A stretch of DNA of 64,000 nucleotides from Chionoecetes opilio (lineage: Eukaryota > Arthropoda > Malacostraca > Decapoda > Majidae). The notes below the pieces were generated by a model. The model was not told where the DNA came from, made no database searches, and was given only the letters and a program-made list of their open reading frames with translations. Below, piece after piece: positions 23,371 to 34,160 of the stretch. Every line of letters begins with the position of its first letter. Position 1 is the stretch's first letter. The translations under genes and the position numbers were made by a program. The stretch covers positions 1 through 64,000 of the forward strand of contig JACEEZ010011891.1 of assembly GCA_016584305.1 (NCBI GenBank), written 5' to 3'.

Positions 23371-23592
23371 CCTTCAGGGGAGGCGGCAGCAGAGTGGTTA
23401 GCGTCTCCGAGTGGCGTGCTCGGTGACCCGAGTTCGATCCCCGATGAGGGCGAATATCCACTTAAGATCTTTCTACAACCGTTGAGTGGCCTAAGAATAC
23501 CCACATCCTGCCCATTAACTCTACCTTCGATTAAGAGTGCATCGGAGGACACAGGGGGGCGACATGAACCCTGATCACAGGCGTCACTATAG
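23371..23592 (+). mobile_element. tRNA-derived SINE (family S1, plus strand)
   Basis: Head GCAGAGTGGTTAGCGTCTC (A box) and GACCCGAGTTCGATCCCCG (B box) as in a serine/leucine-type tRNA; body GAGTGGCC, CATTAACTCTACC, GGACACAGGGGGGCG; end GGCGTCACTATAGATGG. Same family as 16,453-16,682 on the other strand. It lies about 0.55 kb upstream of the zinc-finger exon. Confidence 0.8.
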
Positions 23593-23937
23593 ATGGCATG
23601 CACTGACATCACGAAGCTCCACCCCCAAACACACGCTGGCCGTGGGGTGTATGTAAACAAATGGCATTACTTCCCAGTAAACGCGCTACACTCATGCTTA
23701 ATGACCTCTTCCTTTATGGCTGGGAAAGTGATTGATGATGTTCATCTGTCAGACTGTGTCCTTCAGATGTTGGACTCTGGATCTATTTCTCGTTACATTG
23801 ATAAATGCAAGAAAATAGGGAATAATGATCCTAATACAGTAAACCCTCACTATAACGAGGTAATAACTGTGTAATATACAGTGTGATATAACTGTGTAAT
23901 TACACACTTACTGTGTAATTACACAGTTACCTGTTGA
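23593..23937. other. Short open frame and TIR-like motif
   Basis: A plus-strand frame from 23,593 stays open to 23,874 with ordinary composition (MTSSFMAGKV, LSDCVLQML), but I cannot assign it; it could be a lost exon. Its 3' end runs into CAGTAAACCCTCACTATAACG at 23,838, which resembles the TIR of pogo/Tigger-type elements, followed by TGTGTAATTACACA palindromes. Confidence 0.3.
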
Positions 23938-24159
23938 GTGACTCCTCCATCACGTGTTTCAGGTGACTGTTGTGTGCTGTGCTTGGTGCTCACAGGGGAA
24001 CTGCCCAGTGCTTCTGACGGGACTCCTTGGTGCTTCCCACTCCTTATCCCTTCGTCCTCAAGGACAGTGCTGAGTGTATCCTTGGGAAGCCCTGCTGAGC
24101 CCAGCTTCCCTGAGGGCCTCTACAAGAGCAGCGGGCCTGTCATAAGTCGTATTGCAGAG

Positions 24160-24852
24160 ATGGCTGCAAGAACAGGCAGCAGCAGGAGTGGCCACAGCAC
24201 ACAGGAGCAGTGTGCCTCTGGTGTGGGCAGGCTGGGGTGTGTTGATCTTCCTGAAGGCACTGGTGATAAGGGCCATGAATGCCAAGAGTGTGGGAAAAGA
24301 TTTGCTAAAAAGTCTAACCTCACCACACACACCCTGACACATACTGGTGAAATGAATTATGAATGTGAAGAGTGTGGGAAAAGATTCACTCAAAAGTCTA
24401 CCCTCACCACACACACCCTGACACACACTGGTGAAAGGAATTATGAATGTGAAGAGTGTGGTAAAAAATTCACTCTAAAGTCTAGCCTCACCAGACACAC
24501 CCTAACACACACTGGTGAAAGGAATTATGAATGTGAAGAGTGTGGGAAAAAATTCACTCAAAAGTCTAAACTCACCAGACACACCCTGACACACACTGGT
24601 GAAAGGAATTATGAATGTGAAGAGTGTGCGAAAAAATTCACTCGAGAGTCTCACCTCACCAGACACACCCTGACACACACTGGTGAAAGGAATTATGAAT
24701 GTGAAGAGTGTGGGAAAAGATTCTTTTCGAATATTGAACTCAATCGACATATCTTCAGACACTCCGGCCTGAGGGAATTCAAATGTGATGTCTGTGGGAA
24801 GCATTTCAAGACTAGGCATGATATTTATAAGCACATGCGGATCCACTTTTGA
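24160..24852 (+). CDS. C2H2 zinc-finger protein, seven fingers (terminal exon)
   Basis: ATG at 24,160 (MAARTGSS) to TGA at 24,852, 230 codons if translation starts here. After about 40 residues of serine/glycine-rich leader come seven C2H2 fingers with 28-residue spacing and TGE(R/M)NYEC linkers; five share the C-x2-C-GK-F-x5-L-x2-H-TLTH pattern, the sixth (ELNRHIFRH) and seventh (FKCDVCGKHF, IYKHMRIH) differ, and the protein stops right after the last histidine, as expected for a natural C-terminus. Finger 5 has A instead of G after its second cysteine pair. The frame is open upstream to 23,938 with candidate splice acceptors at 23,961 (TTTCAG) and 23,993 (CTCACAG), so this may be the last exon of a longer protein. 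Expected to be a nuclear DNA-binding factor; target unknown. Near-identical linkers at DNA level suggest recent finger duplication. It is the cleanest coding region in the window. Confidence 0.85.
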   Translation: MAARTGSSRSGHSTQEQCASGVGRLGCVDLPEGTGDKGHECQECGKRFAKKSNLTTHTLTHTGEMNYECEECGKRFTQKSTLTTHTLTHTGERNYECEECGKKFTLKSSLTRHTLTHTGERNYECEECGKKFTQKSKLTRHTLTHTGERNYECEECAKKFTRESHLTRHTLTHTGERNYECEECGKRFFSNIELNRHIFRHSGLREFKCDVCGKHFKTRHDIYKHMRIHF

Positions 24853-25177
24853 GGTGGTGTGATGTGGTGTGGACAAGTGTGGTCCAGTGTGTGCCGAGGC
24901 ATTGTGGGTGGTGGCGTGTCCTGTGTGGGAGTGAGTGGTGGTGGACAGTGTTGCCTCCTGCCCACCCTCCCTGGCCTGGTAATGCCCCAGCACTGGTCTG
25001 GTGGGCAGTGCTGTAAATGGGTCCAGATTGTTCATTCTTCTTTATGAGATACAATTATACATGGACGCAATGGGAGGATAGAAATATTTATTGAATCCTT
25101 ATATAATTATAAAGTTGTCAGCAGAATATGGGGTAAAATGTTTAAACAAAAAGAAATGAAAAATACAGGAAAGGCCA

Positions 25178-25183
25178 AATAAA
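25178..25183 (+). promoter_or_regulatory. Possible polyadenylation signal
   Basis: AATAAA about 325 bp after the zinc-finger stop codon, the first such hexamer downstream. Placement is plausible, but the region is AT-rich. Confidence 0.3.
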
Positions 25184-25375
25184 CATAAATAGACATGAGC
25201 AGAGGTATAAGACAAGGATGCATAGGATGTGCCACACTCTGAAATGCCAGCTTATACCACACTACTTACCGCACCATTTAACGCACGAGTTACGGTCCTG
25301 GAAAATTATGTGTCAAGCCTAAATGCATTAAACAAATCTTATTTTCTGAGCTTCCCATGTACATATGAATGTTTT

Positions 25376-25630
25376 GCCTCTGTGGTGTAGTGGCCAGCGC
25401 CTGGCTACGAATCCTGGCCAGGGCCAGTCGGCGACCAGCCCACCCAGCTGTTCATCCTCTCTTTCTGGTATGATAATGGGTACCTGGGGAAACCTGGGGA
25501 AGGTAACTGTGGTAACCCACCCGGATGTCACACTAGCCCTTTGTCCCGGGGTAACGGGTTCTCACCCACCACAGGCTCAAAGGCTAATGCCACGGAGATG
25601 AGCACCGGGGCCACGCGCAGCATAGCGTAT
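25376..25630 (+). mobile_element. tRNA-derived SINE (family S2)
   Basis: Head GCCTCTGTGGTGTAGTGGCC (A-box type TGGTGTAGTGG) followed 20 bp later by CTACGAATCCTGGCC (degenerate B box). The body carries GTACCTGGGGAAACCTGGGG and ends near ATGCCACGGAGATGAGCACC. It differs in head and body from S1. Ends estimated. Confidence 0.6.
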
Positions 25631-25696
25631 GCTACTTTACCTAGACCATATATAAATGGTTCACCATATGAACAAATTGAATAAAGGTTTTTTTAA

Positions 25697-26861
25697 GGGG
25701 AGAGTCCGCCGTGACAATGTGAAAATAATTTTTTAATATGCGAATTTGAGTTATATGGTCTATGGCAACACCCTATCCTTTGGCTTTCCAATGGTGGAAT
25801 TTTTTTCAGTCGGACATTTTTTTAAATGCCCATAGCAAGGGGCATTTAAACTTTCAAAACTTGTAAAAAAAAAAAAATTGAATATTTTATTTGGATAATT
25901 TTCCCATATATCAAAACTAAGCCTATATAAAAAAAAAAAAACAGCAATCTTCAGGGTGAAGTTTGTTACCCAGGTAACAATTCTGGAACAATTTTGGATA
26001 TGAAAAGTGCAACCTGTTCACAAACATTTTTGGAACCAATGTATACATCCCCAAAGGCCTAGAAAAGAGAGAAAAGAGAAGAATTACACCGAAGAAGACA
26101 ATAAACAAGAAGAGGAAGACAGACCAAGGAATGCCAGCCAAAAGCCAGGCACCTGGTGACTGTTGCTGGAACCTTGCCACCATGAGGGCCTGGCGCCCTG
26201 ACACCCTCGCCTTGGAGCCATTAATTAATACCTTTATAAGGGGGGACAAGGTGCAGATCCCTTTATGCATGCATTCATATGTGATTACTGATCCCATAAC
26301 ATTCATATGCAAGTAGCAGTGACAGTATAGTACCTTCACTGCAGCGCAGAAACTTTACCTAAACTTCAAACGCATTTTTCCCAAAACTAGTATAAAATGA
26401 ACATAAAATCTATCTTTTATTTTTGGCACGATTTTCACGAAACTTTAGGGGACACAAAATCAAATATCGTAGAAAAATCTGTTCGGAGAACAGATTTGTT
26501 TTTAAGTCTCAGTTTTGATATATGGGAAAATTATCCTTAAATTATTATTTTTTTTTTTTTTTTTAACAATTAAAAAAAAAAATCAGAAACAATTTTTAAA
26601 ATATTCTCAGAACAAATAGTTGTAATAACAATGAATTATCCTATGCTCATGTCACAAGGAAATGGGTCACAAAATGGCTGAGAAGATGCAATTCAAAGTT
26701 TCATAAAAAACGGACAAAAATAGGTTCTTTAATTTTTTCAAATTTTTCCTTTCATCTGATCAGCTTGAAATTTTCATGTGATAACAAGGGTACTAATATA
26801 CACAACATATACATTATTCATGACCGTAGATGCAATTTAAAATTCACAGCGGACACTCCCC
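25697..26861. mobile_element. TTAA-flanked MITE with nested inverted repeats
   Basis: Bordered by TTAA at 25,693-25,696 and 26,862-26,865. Ends are inverted repeats: GGGGAGAGTCCGCCGTGA left, GGGGAGTGTCCGCTGTGA right (other strand). A second inverted pair lies inside: GATAATTTTCCCATATATC at 25,897 against its complement at 26,517. No transposase. TTAA targets are the mark of piggyBac-type elements, but the terminal bases GGGG are not the usual CCC, so the superfamily is inferred. The flanking open frames are low complexity. Confidence 0.65.
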
Positions 26862-26865
26862 TTAA

Positions 26866-27444
26866 AGAAAATATAATTTACATGAGAAAAGTCCATGGAG
26901 GCTTTTTCATGGTCATAAAAGTGTTGGCTTGCCTGCCAGGGGAGCACACCAGTGTCTCACAGGACCACCTTAGCAACTGTGACTCCCTTCTCTGCCTTAG
27001 TAGGAAACAGGGCGATATGAAATACTGAAACAGGACTGGCTGATGTCTGGATATGGTCTTGTCATTGGTCAGTATTGGAAAGATTTCCACACTGGCCACC
27101 AGGGGTCAGTGTGGGTGCCAGCGGGTCCCACAGACCCACGCGCCATATTCCGGCCTTGCCCTCCCGCCGCTGCTGTTATCTTGCAGCGTACCCGTAACTA
27201 TGTTATTAAGCCCTGCTCCCAAAAACCTTATAGAAGAAAAGTTATCAGAAAAAAAGAGAAACATTGAACGGTAGGTCCAAAAATGGCGTACGTTTTGAGA
27301 ACCTCTTTCTGCAAACTGTTGGGAAATTCTTCTGTTTGCTTCTCCCCCCCCACGATCTTGGGGACCTGGGGGGAATGCAGGGTTTTGGGTGGGGAGACAA
27401 AATACGGGCACAGGAGGTTGTGAAGATGGAGACGTGTGGACGGT
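26866..27444. other. Unassigned segment
   Basis: Ordinary composition, no domain or repeat recognised. A short frame at 26,765-27,028 spans the MITE edge and is discounted. Confidence 0.4.
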
Positions 27445-27556
27445 GTGGCTACTGCAATTTTATTTGGAGTGTAATAACGAGAAACCACAGGAACTTTTAT
27501 TTACCTGTGCGCCACAAACTCATTTTGCAAACCAAAGATTATTGCACTTGCATTAA
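27445..27556 (+). repeat. Repeat family E, copy 2, left part
   Basis: CTACTGCAATTTTATTTGG, GTGTAATAACGAGAAACCA and GTGCGCCACAAACTC match 18,240-18,350. It is interrupted after CATTAAACC by the LINE copy that follows. Confidence 0.8.
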
Positions 27557-28430
27557 ACCTTAACAGTTCTCTGCTTCTGAATTTTGGAAGGTCCAGAAGG
27601 TTGAGAATTGCAGGTTCTTGGTATCAGAGACCAGAGCTGCACCGCTGGACATGGTATAGTAATGCCGGAGGGGTAGCCAAGGAGATCAACCACGTCCTCG
27701 TTAGTACTCGTTGGAGGATCCTCCAGAACTGCAGGGTTTACCGGAGTGCTGAGTTCCTTGGAACAGACCACAGACTTGTTGTTGCTACACTTAAGCTTCA
27801 CTTCATGTTAAGTCCAGAAGAATCTCAAGAGGTAACCATACTGTGTTTCAACTTGAGAAACTGAAGAACTTGACATGTGCCCATGAGTATGCGGTGGCAG
27901 TCTCAAATCGGTTTGATGTGCTCGGTGCCCTTGAGGACCCTGTAGAACTGTGGGATGCCTTCAAACGTGAAACTCTACAGGCTGCCAAGGAGTGTATTGG
28001 CGAGCGCCTGAGGTCAAGGCGTGGTTTTGTCTCAACGGAGACGCTGGAGAAAATCGAGGAGAGTTGCGCTGCCAGGCTGGCTGGGAACCAGGACCAGCAC
28101 AGGGCTCTGTCACGCCGGACTAGAACCCTCCTGGGGAGAGACAAGGAGAGGTATGTCAGGAGTCTCGCTGAGGATGTCGAGGGTCATTTGAACGCTAATG
28201 ACCTCCGACCCGTCTACCGAGCCCTGAAGAAGCTCCGTTCCAAGTCTCCTTCTCGCCGTGGGGGGTGCAATTTTGATTTTTCCTGTCGAGAGCTGTTTGG
28301 AAGGGGAAAAGGGGGCCTGAATGGGGGACTCGGCGGGGTTTCCCCCCGGGCCGGTGGCGTCGTAGGGTGGGCAAAGGGGCCCGGCCCACCCGGCTTATGC
28401 CCCCCCCCCTTTTTTTTGGGGATTGATTGA
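27557..28430 (+). pseudogene. RTE-like LINE copy lacking the whole RT domain
   Basis: Starts within the apurinic-type endonuclease: RIAGSWYQRPELHRWTWYS, KEINHVLVS, YRSAEFLGTDHRLVVATL, including the terminal catalytic DH of the EN domain. It then passes through the EN-RT linker (ELWDAFKRETLQAAKECIGE, SRRTRTLLGRDKERYV) with a frame change at about 27,850. At about 28,263, right after SPSR, the text jumps to SCREL, the last part of the LINE 3' region, skipping what in the 57.9-59.95 kb copy is about 1.58 kb (palm and thumb). Ends with GATTGATTGATT like that copy. The target appears duplicated as TTAAACC. The jump coincides with the start of noisy sequence, so an assembly join is possible. Confidence 0.75.
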
Positions 28431-28432
28431 TT

Positions 28433-29510
28433 TGATTGTTTAAACCCCCACTTAAAATTAAATAGAAAATGTGGGTTGTCGATAACTATCACTTATACGT
28501 AGTTAAAACATAACCCCATTACGTATCTTACCATCGGCGCCATTTCCCAGCCGTCAGGGTTGTGAAGCCCAAAAAGTCTAAAACTTAAAAGGTAATTTTG
28601 GAAAGGACTTTTACTTATATATAAAAGTTTTTAATGATGTGATTATAAGTAGGGTACATTGATGTTTTAAAAATGAAAGGGTGATGAAATTCTGTGGTTT
28701 TTCCTTAGGGTTAGCGTTTTTTTTCCCAGGGGCCCCAAGAATTTTTCCCCTTTTAACTTTCTAAACCCCGTATAAAAAACTTTTGAGGTTAAGTTAGCAA
28801 AATTGGGGGGGTTTTTAAAATTAAGGTTGGGTTTTAGTTATTTTTAAAGGGGGGTTTATAGTGGGGTTTGGTTATTTATTTTTAAAAAGGGGTTTAAATT
28901 TTGGGGTTGAGGGGTTAAAAGGGTTGGTTTTAATTTTGGGGGGTTTTAATAGTGAGGTTGATAGAAATTTTAGGGGGTTTTAGGAGGTTAGGTTGGAAAA
29001 CTTTTATGGGGTTATAGTGAGGTTTTGGGTTTAGTAATATTTGCGGGGGTTTATAGTGAGGTTAGATTAGAAACCCCTTTGGGGGGGTCCTTTGGGGGGC
29101 AGCCCTTCTGGCTGGGAAAAGGTTTGGGTTTTTCTTTGACCTCCTATGACCAGAAAAGCTTGGGGGCCCCTTAGGGAAAAAATTTGGTTTTTGGGGGGTG
29201 GGGAAAGGCAGGCAGGGAAACCTTTTATTGCCCTCCCCAAAATTGTCCAAATCTATAACATAAAAAAAATTTAAAGGAAAAAATTCCCAAAGCAATGGGT
29301 TTTCTAGGGAAATCCCTTTTTTTGGGGGTTTCCCCTAGATTTTTAATATAGTGATTTTGATGTTTTTTTGGGGGACCCAAATAAATCATTTTATAGTTTC
29401 CTTCCCCCCCAAAAAACCCCGTTTTCCCCGCCATTCCCCGGGGTTTGTTGGCAAAGGGGGAAAAAGAAAAAAAAGATAGGGGTAAAGGCCCTTCTAAAGA
29501 TTTACCTTAT
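28433..29510 (+). repeat. Repeat family E, copy 2, right part (noisy)
   Basis: Continues E: TTGTCGATAACTATCAC, GCCATTTCCCAGCCGTCA, AATGATGTGATTAT, the minisatellite in homopolymer-distorted form (28,790-29,080), GACCTCCTATGACCAG at 29,140 and AAAATTGTCCAAATC at 29,240. It contains neither the P-like nor the TTAGG element found in copy 1, so it serves as the empty-site reference. Confidence 0.75.
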
Positions 29511-30084
29511 AAATTGTTACTTGAAGGGACTGTGTGTGTGCGTGCGTGTTTTTCCTTAAACCCATGGTTTTGCCCAAGAAAACCAATGGGTGAATGCCCA
29601 CACAAAAAAACACTCAGTTTATGAAAAAGTACACACTTATAAAACCATTTTTGTGGGTGGTGGTTTTTAAAAGGAAATTTAATTGAAGGTTTTTTGGATT
29701 TCCTGGTTAAAAAGAGGGACAAAACAACCACTACTAAAACTACCACCCACCCCCAAACTTTAAGGCAAACCACCCCCCAAACCACCCACCACTTTGGGGA
29801 AAACCCCACCACCACTCCCTCTAGTGAAAATTTATTGGGTTAAAACTCTGTACGAAAGGGCCCTTTTTTTCCCTGGGGTTGTGTGTGGTAAAAACCAAAG
29901 CCGTGGGTTTCAGTTAGAAAGAGTTTGTTAAAACGCCCATTTCTTTTTGCTTGTTTAAATTTTTTTTTATTTATTTTAAATTTTTTTTTATTTTTTTTCC
30001 CCGGTTTTGGTTGAATAAGATGTTTGTGCTTTTTTCTCCGGTCGTTTTTGAGGTATCTGAAATGACTTGGTTGTATCTAAAATT
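29511..30084. other. Unassigned noisy segment
   Basis: Short GTGTGTGTGCGTGCGTG run at 29,530 and an ACC-rich stretch at 29,730-29,815. No gene recognised. Confidence 0.4.
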
Positions 30085-30310
30085 TATATATTAACCATTT
30101 GAGGCCCAGAGCTTTAAATTTCCATTTTTTAATTTTAAACCACCTTTTGCCCGTTTTTTGGGGGAAATTTTAAGCAAATGTTTTTTTAGATAGGACCGTT
30201 TAGTATCCTTTCGACTAACAAATTTGGGTTTTATTCAGTTTACTTTTGAAATTTTTAGGTTGCCCAACATAATTTTTTAATAGGGAAAAAGATTGGGAAT
30301 AAAGGGGGTT
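30085..30310 (+). repeat. Repeat family W, copy 1
   Basis: Noisy match to the consensus seen best at 40,975-41,166: CCATTTGAGGCCCAGAGC, a TTTCCAT block, GACCGTTTAGTATCCTTTCG, TTATTCAGTTTACTTTTG. Non-coding. Confidence 0.6.
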
Positions 30311-31094
30311 TTTAAAGTTTAAAAGTATAAATGTTTGTTCAAGTCAGTCATTCTAATATTTTCTAACCCCTGAGGAAAAAAGTTGTGGGGGGAAAATGTT
30401 TTGGGTTTTAGTTCCCTTGCAGGGGCGGGGGTGGGAAAGCTTTTAACCCAAAAGGGGGGGCGCGTGGTTCCGATTTTGTTTTTCGGGCTTTCCCGGGTTT
30501 GCGATTCCCAAAATTGGGTTTGGCAGGACCGAAAAATCTGAACTGGGGCGAACCCCTTAAATTTTTGCGCTCCTTTCGGGCGTCCAATCGAAGACGACTT
30601 TTCCAAAAAAATTTAAAGGGGAAAAAACTGCGCAGGGTTTTAGTAAATAGAAAGCCGGAAAAGCCGTTCCCAAAACCTGGGGCCGGATACTCAAAAGTAT
30701 TTGGCTTTCGGTCACTCGATTTGGTGGCAAGGAAAGTCTTTTTTTGGGCCCGGGTGGCAACAAGTCCCGGGCGCTTTCCCGGGCCCCCAAGGGGTGGGTT
30801 TTTTGTGGTTCTTTTAAAGGATGCCTCTCCCCCTCCGGGTGGAAAAGGGGAAAATTTGGGTTTCGGCCCCCTTCGGGGAAAGGGGAAAAAGGAGGGCCCC
30901 AAGGGGGAGGAAAAAAGGCTGAAAAGCCACAGCAACTTTAAAAAATTTTTTTCTGCTTTTTTGGCCCTTCCAAAAAACTTTTGGAAAAATTTTGGGGGGG
31001 TTTTTTTAAAGGAGGGGAGGGACCGGGATGGGCACCGGGGGCAAAAAACAAAAGGGGAAATGACCCCGGCTTTTTAAAACAACAGGGGCCTTTT
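30311..31094. other. Unassigned noisy segment
   Basis: Long open frames on both strands (about 30,500-31,080) are rich in K, G, P and F and coincide with inflated homopolymers; I do not accept them as genes. No repeat family assigned. Confidence 0.4.
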
Positions 31095-31560
31095 TTTTGG
31101 CCCGGGCGGCTGAAAAAAAAAAACCAGGGGGAATGCAGGGGGGTGCGAGCGCGGAGGGGCCGGGGCCCCCGGCCCTAAAAAAAAGGGAGCGCGGATTTGC
31201 ACCGGGGCCCGGGCTAAAAAAAACAGAGGCGGGGGTGCCCCGGGCCCGGGGCTAAAAAAAACGGGAGCGCGGGGGGAAACCGGGCCGGCAAAAAAAAAAA
31301 AAAAACAGAGCGGGATTTCCCCGGGGCGGCTGAAAAAAAAAGAGCGGGGGAGTGCCCCGGGGCCCGGCTAAAAAAAAAACAGAGCGGGAGTGCACCGGGC
31401 CCCCTGAAAAAAAAGAGCGCGGGGAAAAGGGGCCCCGGGCTGAAAAAAAAAAAAAGGGAGCGGGAGTGAAAGGGGCCGGCCCTAAAAAAAACAGAGCGCG
31501 GAGTGCCCCGGGGCCCCGGCCCGAAAAAAACGAGGGGGGTGAAAGGGGGCCGGTTGGGGG
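31095..31560. repeat. ~38 bp GC-rich minisatellite
   Basis: About eleven units of the form GGCTAAAAAAAACAGAGCG plus GGAGTGCACCGGGGCC, each with an A run followed by a GC-rich half. Open frames through it (K/E/G- or P/F-rich) are periodic artefacts. Confidence 0.85.
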
Positions 31561-32639
31561 GGGCGGGAGGAAACCCGCCCCAACCGCGCAAAACCGGAGC
31601 CCGCCAAATTTTTGGGGGAAAGGGGGGGGGCAAAGTAGGGGGGGGCCCCTGGGAAAAATTTGGAAGGGCCATTCTATTTAATGGGGTTTTAACCTGGGGG
31701 GGGCCAAAAGTAAAAAGTATGGGGGCCCCTAGCAAACCCTAGCAAGGGCCATTCCCTATTTACCGGGGTTTCCTATCCCTTTCGTAGAAAATGAAGCCAA
31801 AAGAACAAAAAAAAGTGGGGGTTTGGCCAAAGTTTCATCCCCCCCTAGTCCGCCCCCCCTGTCCCTCTTTCCCCCTGCCCTACGCTTCCCGGTTTGCCTT
31901 GAAGGAAAACCAAAAATAAATGTTTTAAACACCCTTCCTCAAACCTTCCCAACCCCTTCCCAGGCCCGCAAGGGCCCCCCTTGCCTTTTCTTGGCCCCTG
32001 CCCTTTTTCCAAAGTCCAAGTTATAAGGGAGTTCAAATGTTTGGGGCAGGGTTTTAAAAAATTAAAATTCCCCTTATTTTCCTTTCCCAGGCCAAGGATT
32101 TGGAAATATTTTTTCCTTTTAATTTTCTAAAGTTTTTGGGGTTTTTAAAGGGGGAGTTTTTAAAGGTTGGGATGGTTTTTGGGGTGGGAAATTTTTAAAA
32201 GGGGGTTTAAAATTTGATTGGGGGGCTTTATTGTTGAAACTAATCCCGGGGTCCCCAACCCCCTTTGGGGGGGGGGGATAATTTATCCCCCTTTTTTTGA
32301 AAACTATTCTTTTGGGGACTATTTTTTTAAAAAAAGGGTGTTCCGGGGGAAAACCCATCAAAATTGGGGGAGATTTAAAAGGGGGAAAGAAAAATAGAAT
32401 TAATTTTAAATTTATCAGAAAAAATTTTGGGTTTTGGGTATTAGAAAACAGAAAAAAACCCCCAGCCGGGGGGGGGGGGTTTAACACCAGCCCCCCAAGC
32501 AACGCCCCTTGGTTTTTGTTCCTTAATAATACCAATTTTTAAAGACGAAACAAAGGGAAAGACAATTTTTTTAAAACCCAACAAAAATTTAAGGAAGAAA
32601 AGGGGGAAAGAAAATTAAACCATAATTTCTTTCCAGTTT
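31561..32639. other. Unassigned noisy segment
   Basis: Heavy homopolymer inflation. GGGGCCCCTAGCAAACC-like direct repeats occur at 31,640-31,760. No gene recognised. Confidence 0.4.
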
Positions 32640-34160
32640 AAAAGGACAGCCTATTTTTTTTTTAGCCTCCACAATTCCCCAACGGGGACAGACAGACAAA
32701 ACATTGAGTTTTGTTTTCATCAATCATAAAACCCCCTTCCCTTCACAAAAGGGACAGACACGGGACTTTGAGTTTTTTTCTCCAATTCCCAACCCCCTTC
32801 CTTCCCCAAGACAGACAGCCCACGGGCCCTGAGTTTTTTTTCTCATCAAATCATACCAGCCCTTTTTCACCAGACGGGACAAACGGGAACTTTTAGTTTT
32901 TTTTCCCCCAAATAATACCCCCCCCCTTTCCCTTCACAGGCCGGGGACGACCCCAGACTTGGGGTTTTTTTTCCCTCATCAATCAAAACCACCCCTTTCC
33001 CTTCACAAAAACAGACACAGACATTGAGTTTTGTTCCATAATCATACCCCCCCCTTTCCCTTTCACGGGACAGACAGAAAAGCCCTTTAAGTTTTGTTCT
33101 CATAAAATCTTTCCCACCTTTTTCCCTTCCCCCACAGAAAACAGAAGACACAGAAATGGGGTTTGGGTTTTTCATCAATCCAGCAGCCCCTTCCCCTTCC
33201 AGCCCGTACAGACACAGACATTAAAGTTTTGTTTCATAAACATACCACCCTTTTTCCCTTCACAGACAGACAGACAAAAGTTTTTATTTTTTGTTTCATC
33301 AAATCATCCCACCCCCTTCCTTCACAGACGGGAAAAACGGGACAGGTTTTTTCTCATCAATCATACCACCCCCTTTCCCTTTCACAGACAGACGGGACAA
33401 AGCTTTTAGTTTTTTCCCTCATCAATCATACCACCCCCTTTTCCCTTTCAAAAGGGACAAGGAAAAATTTAGTTTTGTCTCATAAAATCATACCACCCCC
33501 TTCCCTTCACAGGACAGACAGACCGACTTTTAAGTTTTTTTTCTTTTAATCATCCCAGCCCTTTTCCTTTCACCAGACAAACAGACACAGACATTGAGTT
33601 TTTCTCATCAACCCATCCCAAACCCCCTTCCCTTCCAACAGACGACAAAGACATTGAGTTTGTTTCTCATAAAATCTTTACCACCCCCTTTTCCTTTTAA
33701 AGGGAAAAAAGACCTTTTAGTTTTGTTTAAAAAATAAATACCCCCCCCTTTTCCTTCACAGACAGACAGACAAATTTAGTTTTGTTTCTTTAAATATACC
33801 CCCCCTTTTCCCCCAACGGGACAAACCTTTTATTTTGGTTCTCATCAATCATACCACCCCCTTTCCTTCACAAAAGACGGGGGACAGGACATTGATTTTT
33901 TGTTTTCATCAATCATCCCAAGCCCCCCTTAAAGTACAGACAGACAGAAAACAGACTTTTATTTTTTGTTTAATCAATCAACCACCCCCTTCCCTTTCCC
34001 ACAGACAAAAGGGACAGGGTCGTGGAGGAGGCGGGCAGCCCAAACACTGAGGTTTTTTTCTAAATTAAAAATCACTCAATTATACCGACATTTAAACCCC
34101 TTTTCTTCACAGACAAAACAGAAACAGCCGGGGTTTGGGTGAGACGGCAGACGGGAACGG
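32640..34160. repeat. ~65 bp minisatellite
   Basis: About 23 units: CATACCACCCCCTTTCCC, TTCACAGACAGACAGACA, GACATTGAGTTTTGTTTC, TCATCAAT. The period is visible as recurring TTGAGTTTTG and CCACCCCCTT. Frames through it give repeating HQS..PPPF..TDR peptides and are not taken as protein. Confidence 0.9.

Noticed and set aside
23371..23460. tRNA gene
   Set aside because: A and B boxes are present, but the sequence continues into a body shared with 16,453-16,682, so it is a SINE head and no full cloverleaf can be drawn.
23660..23835. Possible receptor-type exon (LSDCVLQML, SRYIDKC)
   Set aside because: A vague likeness to a channel-receptor C-terminus only; no splice sites or flanking exons, and the frame ends in a transposon-like TIR.
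24502..25035. 177-codon minus-strand frame
   Set aside because: Antisense of the zinc-finger repeats; shows the same 28-residue period.
30408..31077. Opposing open frames of 175 and 192 codons
   Set aside because: K/G/P/F-rich text from inflated homopolymers, no domain, both strands open equally.
31214..31735. 173-codon minus-strand frame (P/F-rich)
   Set aside because: Product of the 38 bp minisatellite and noise.
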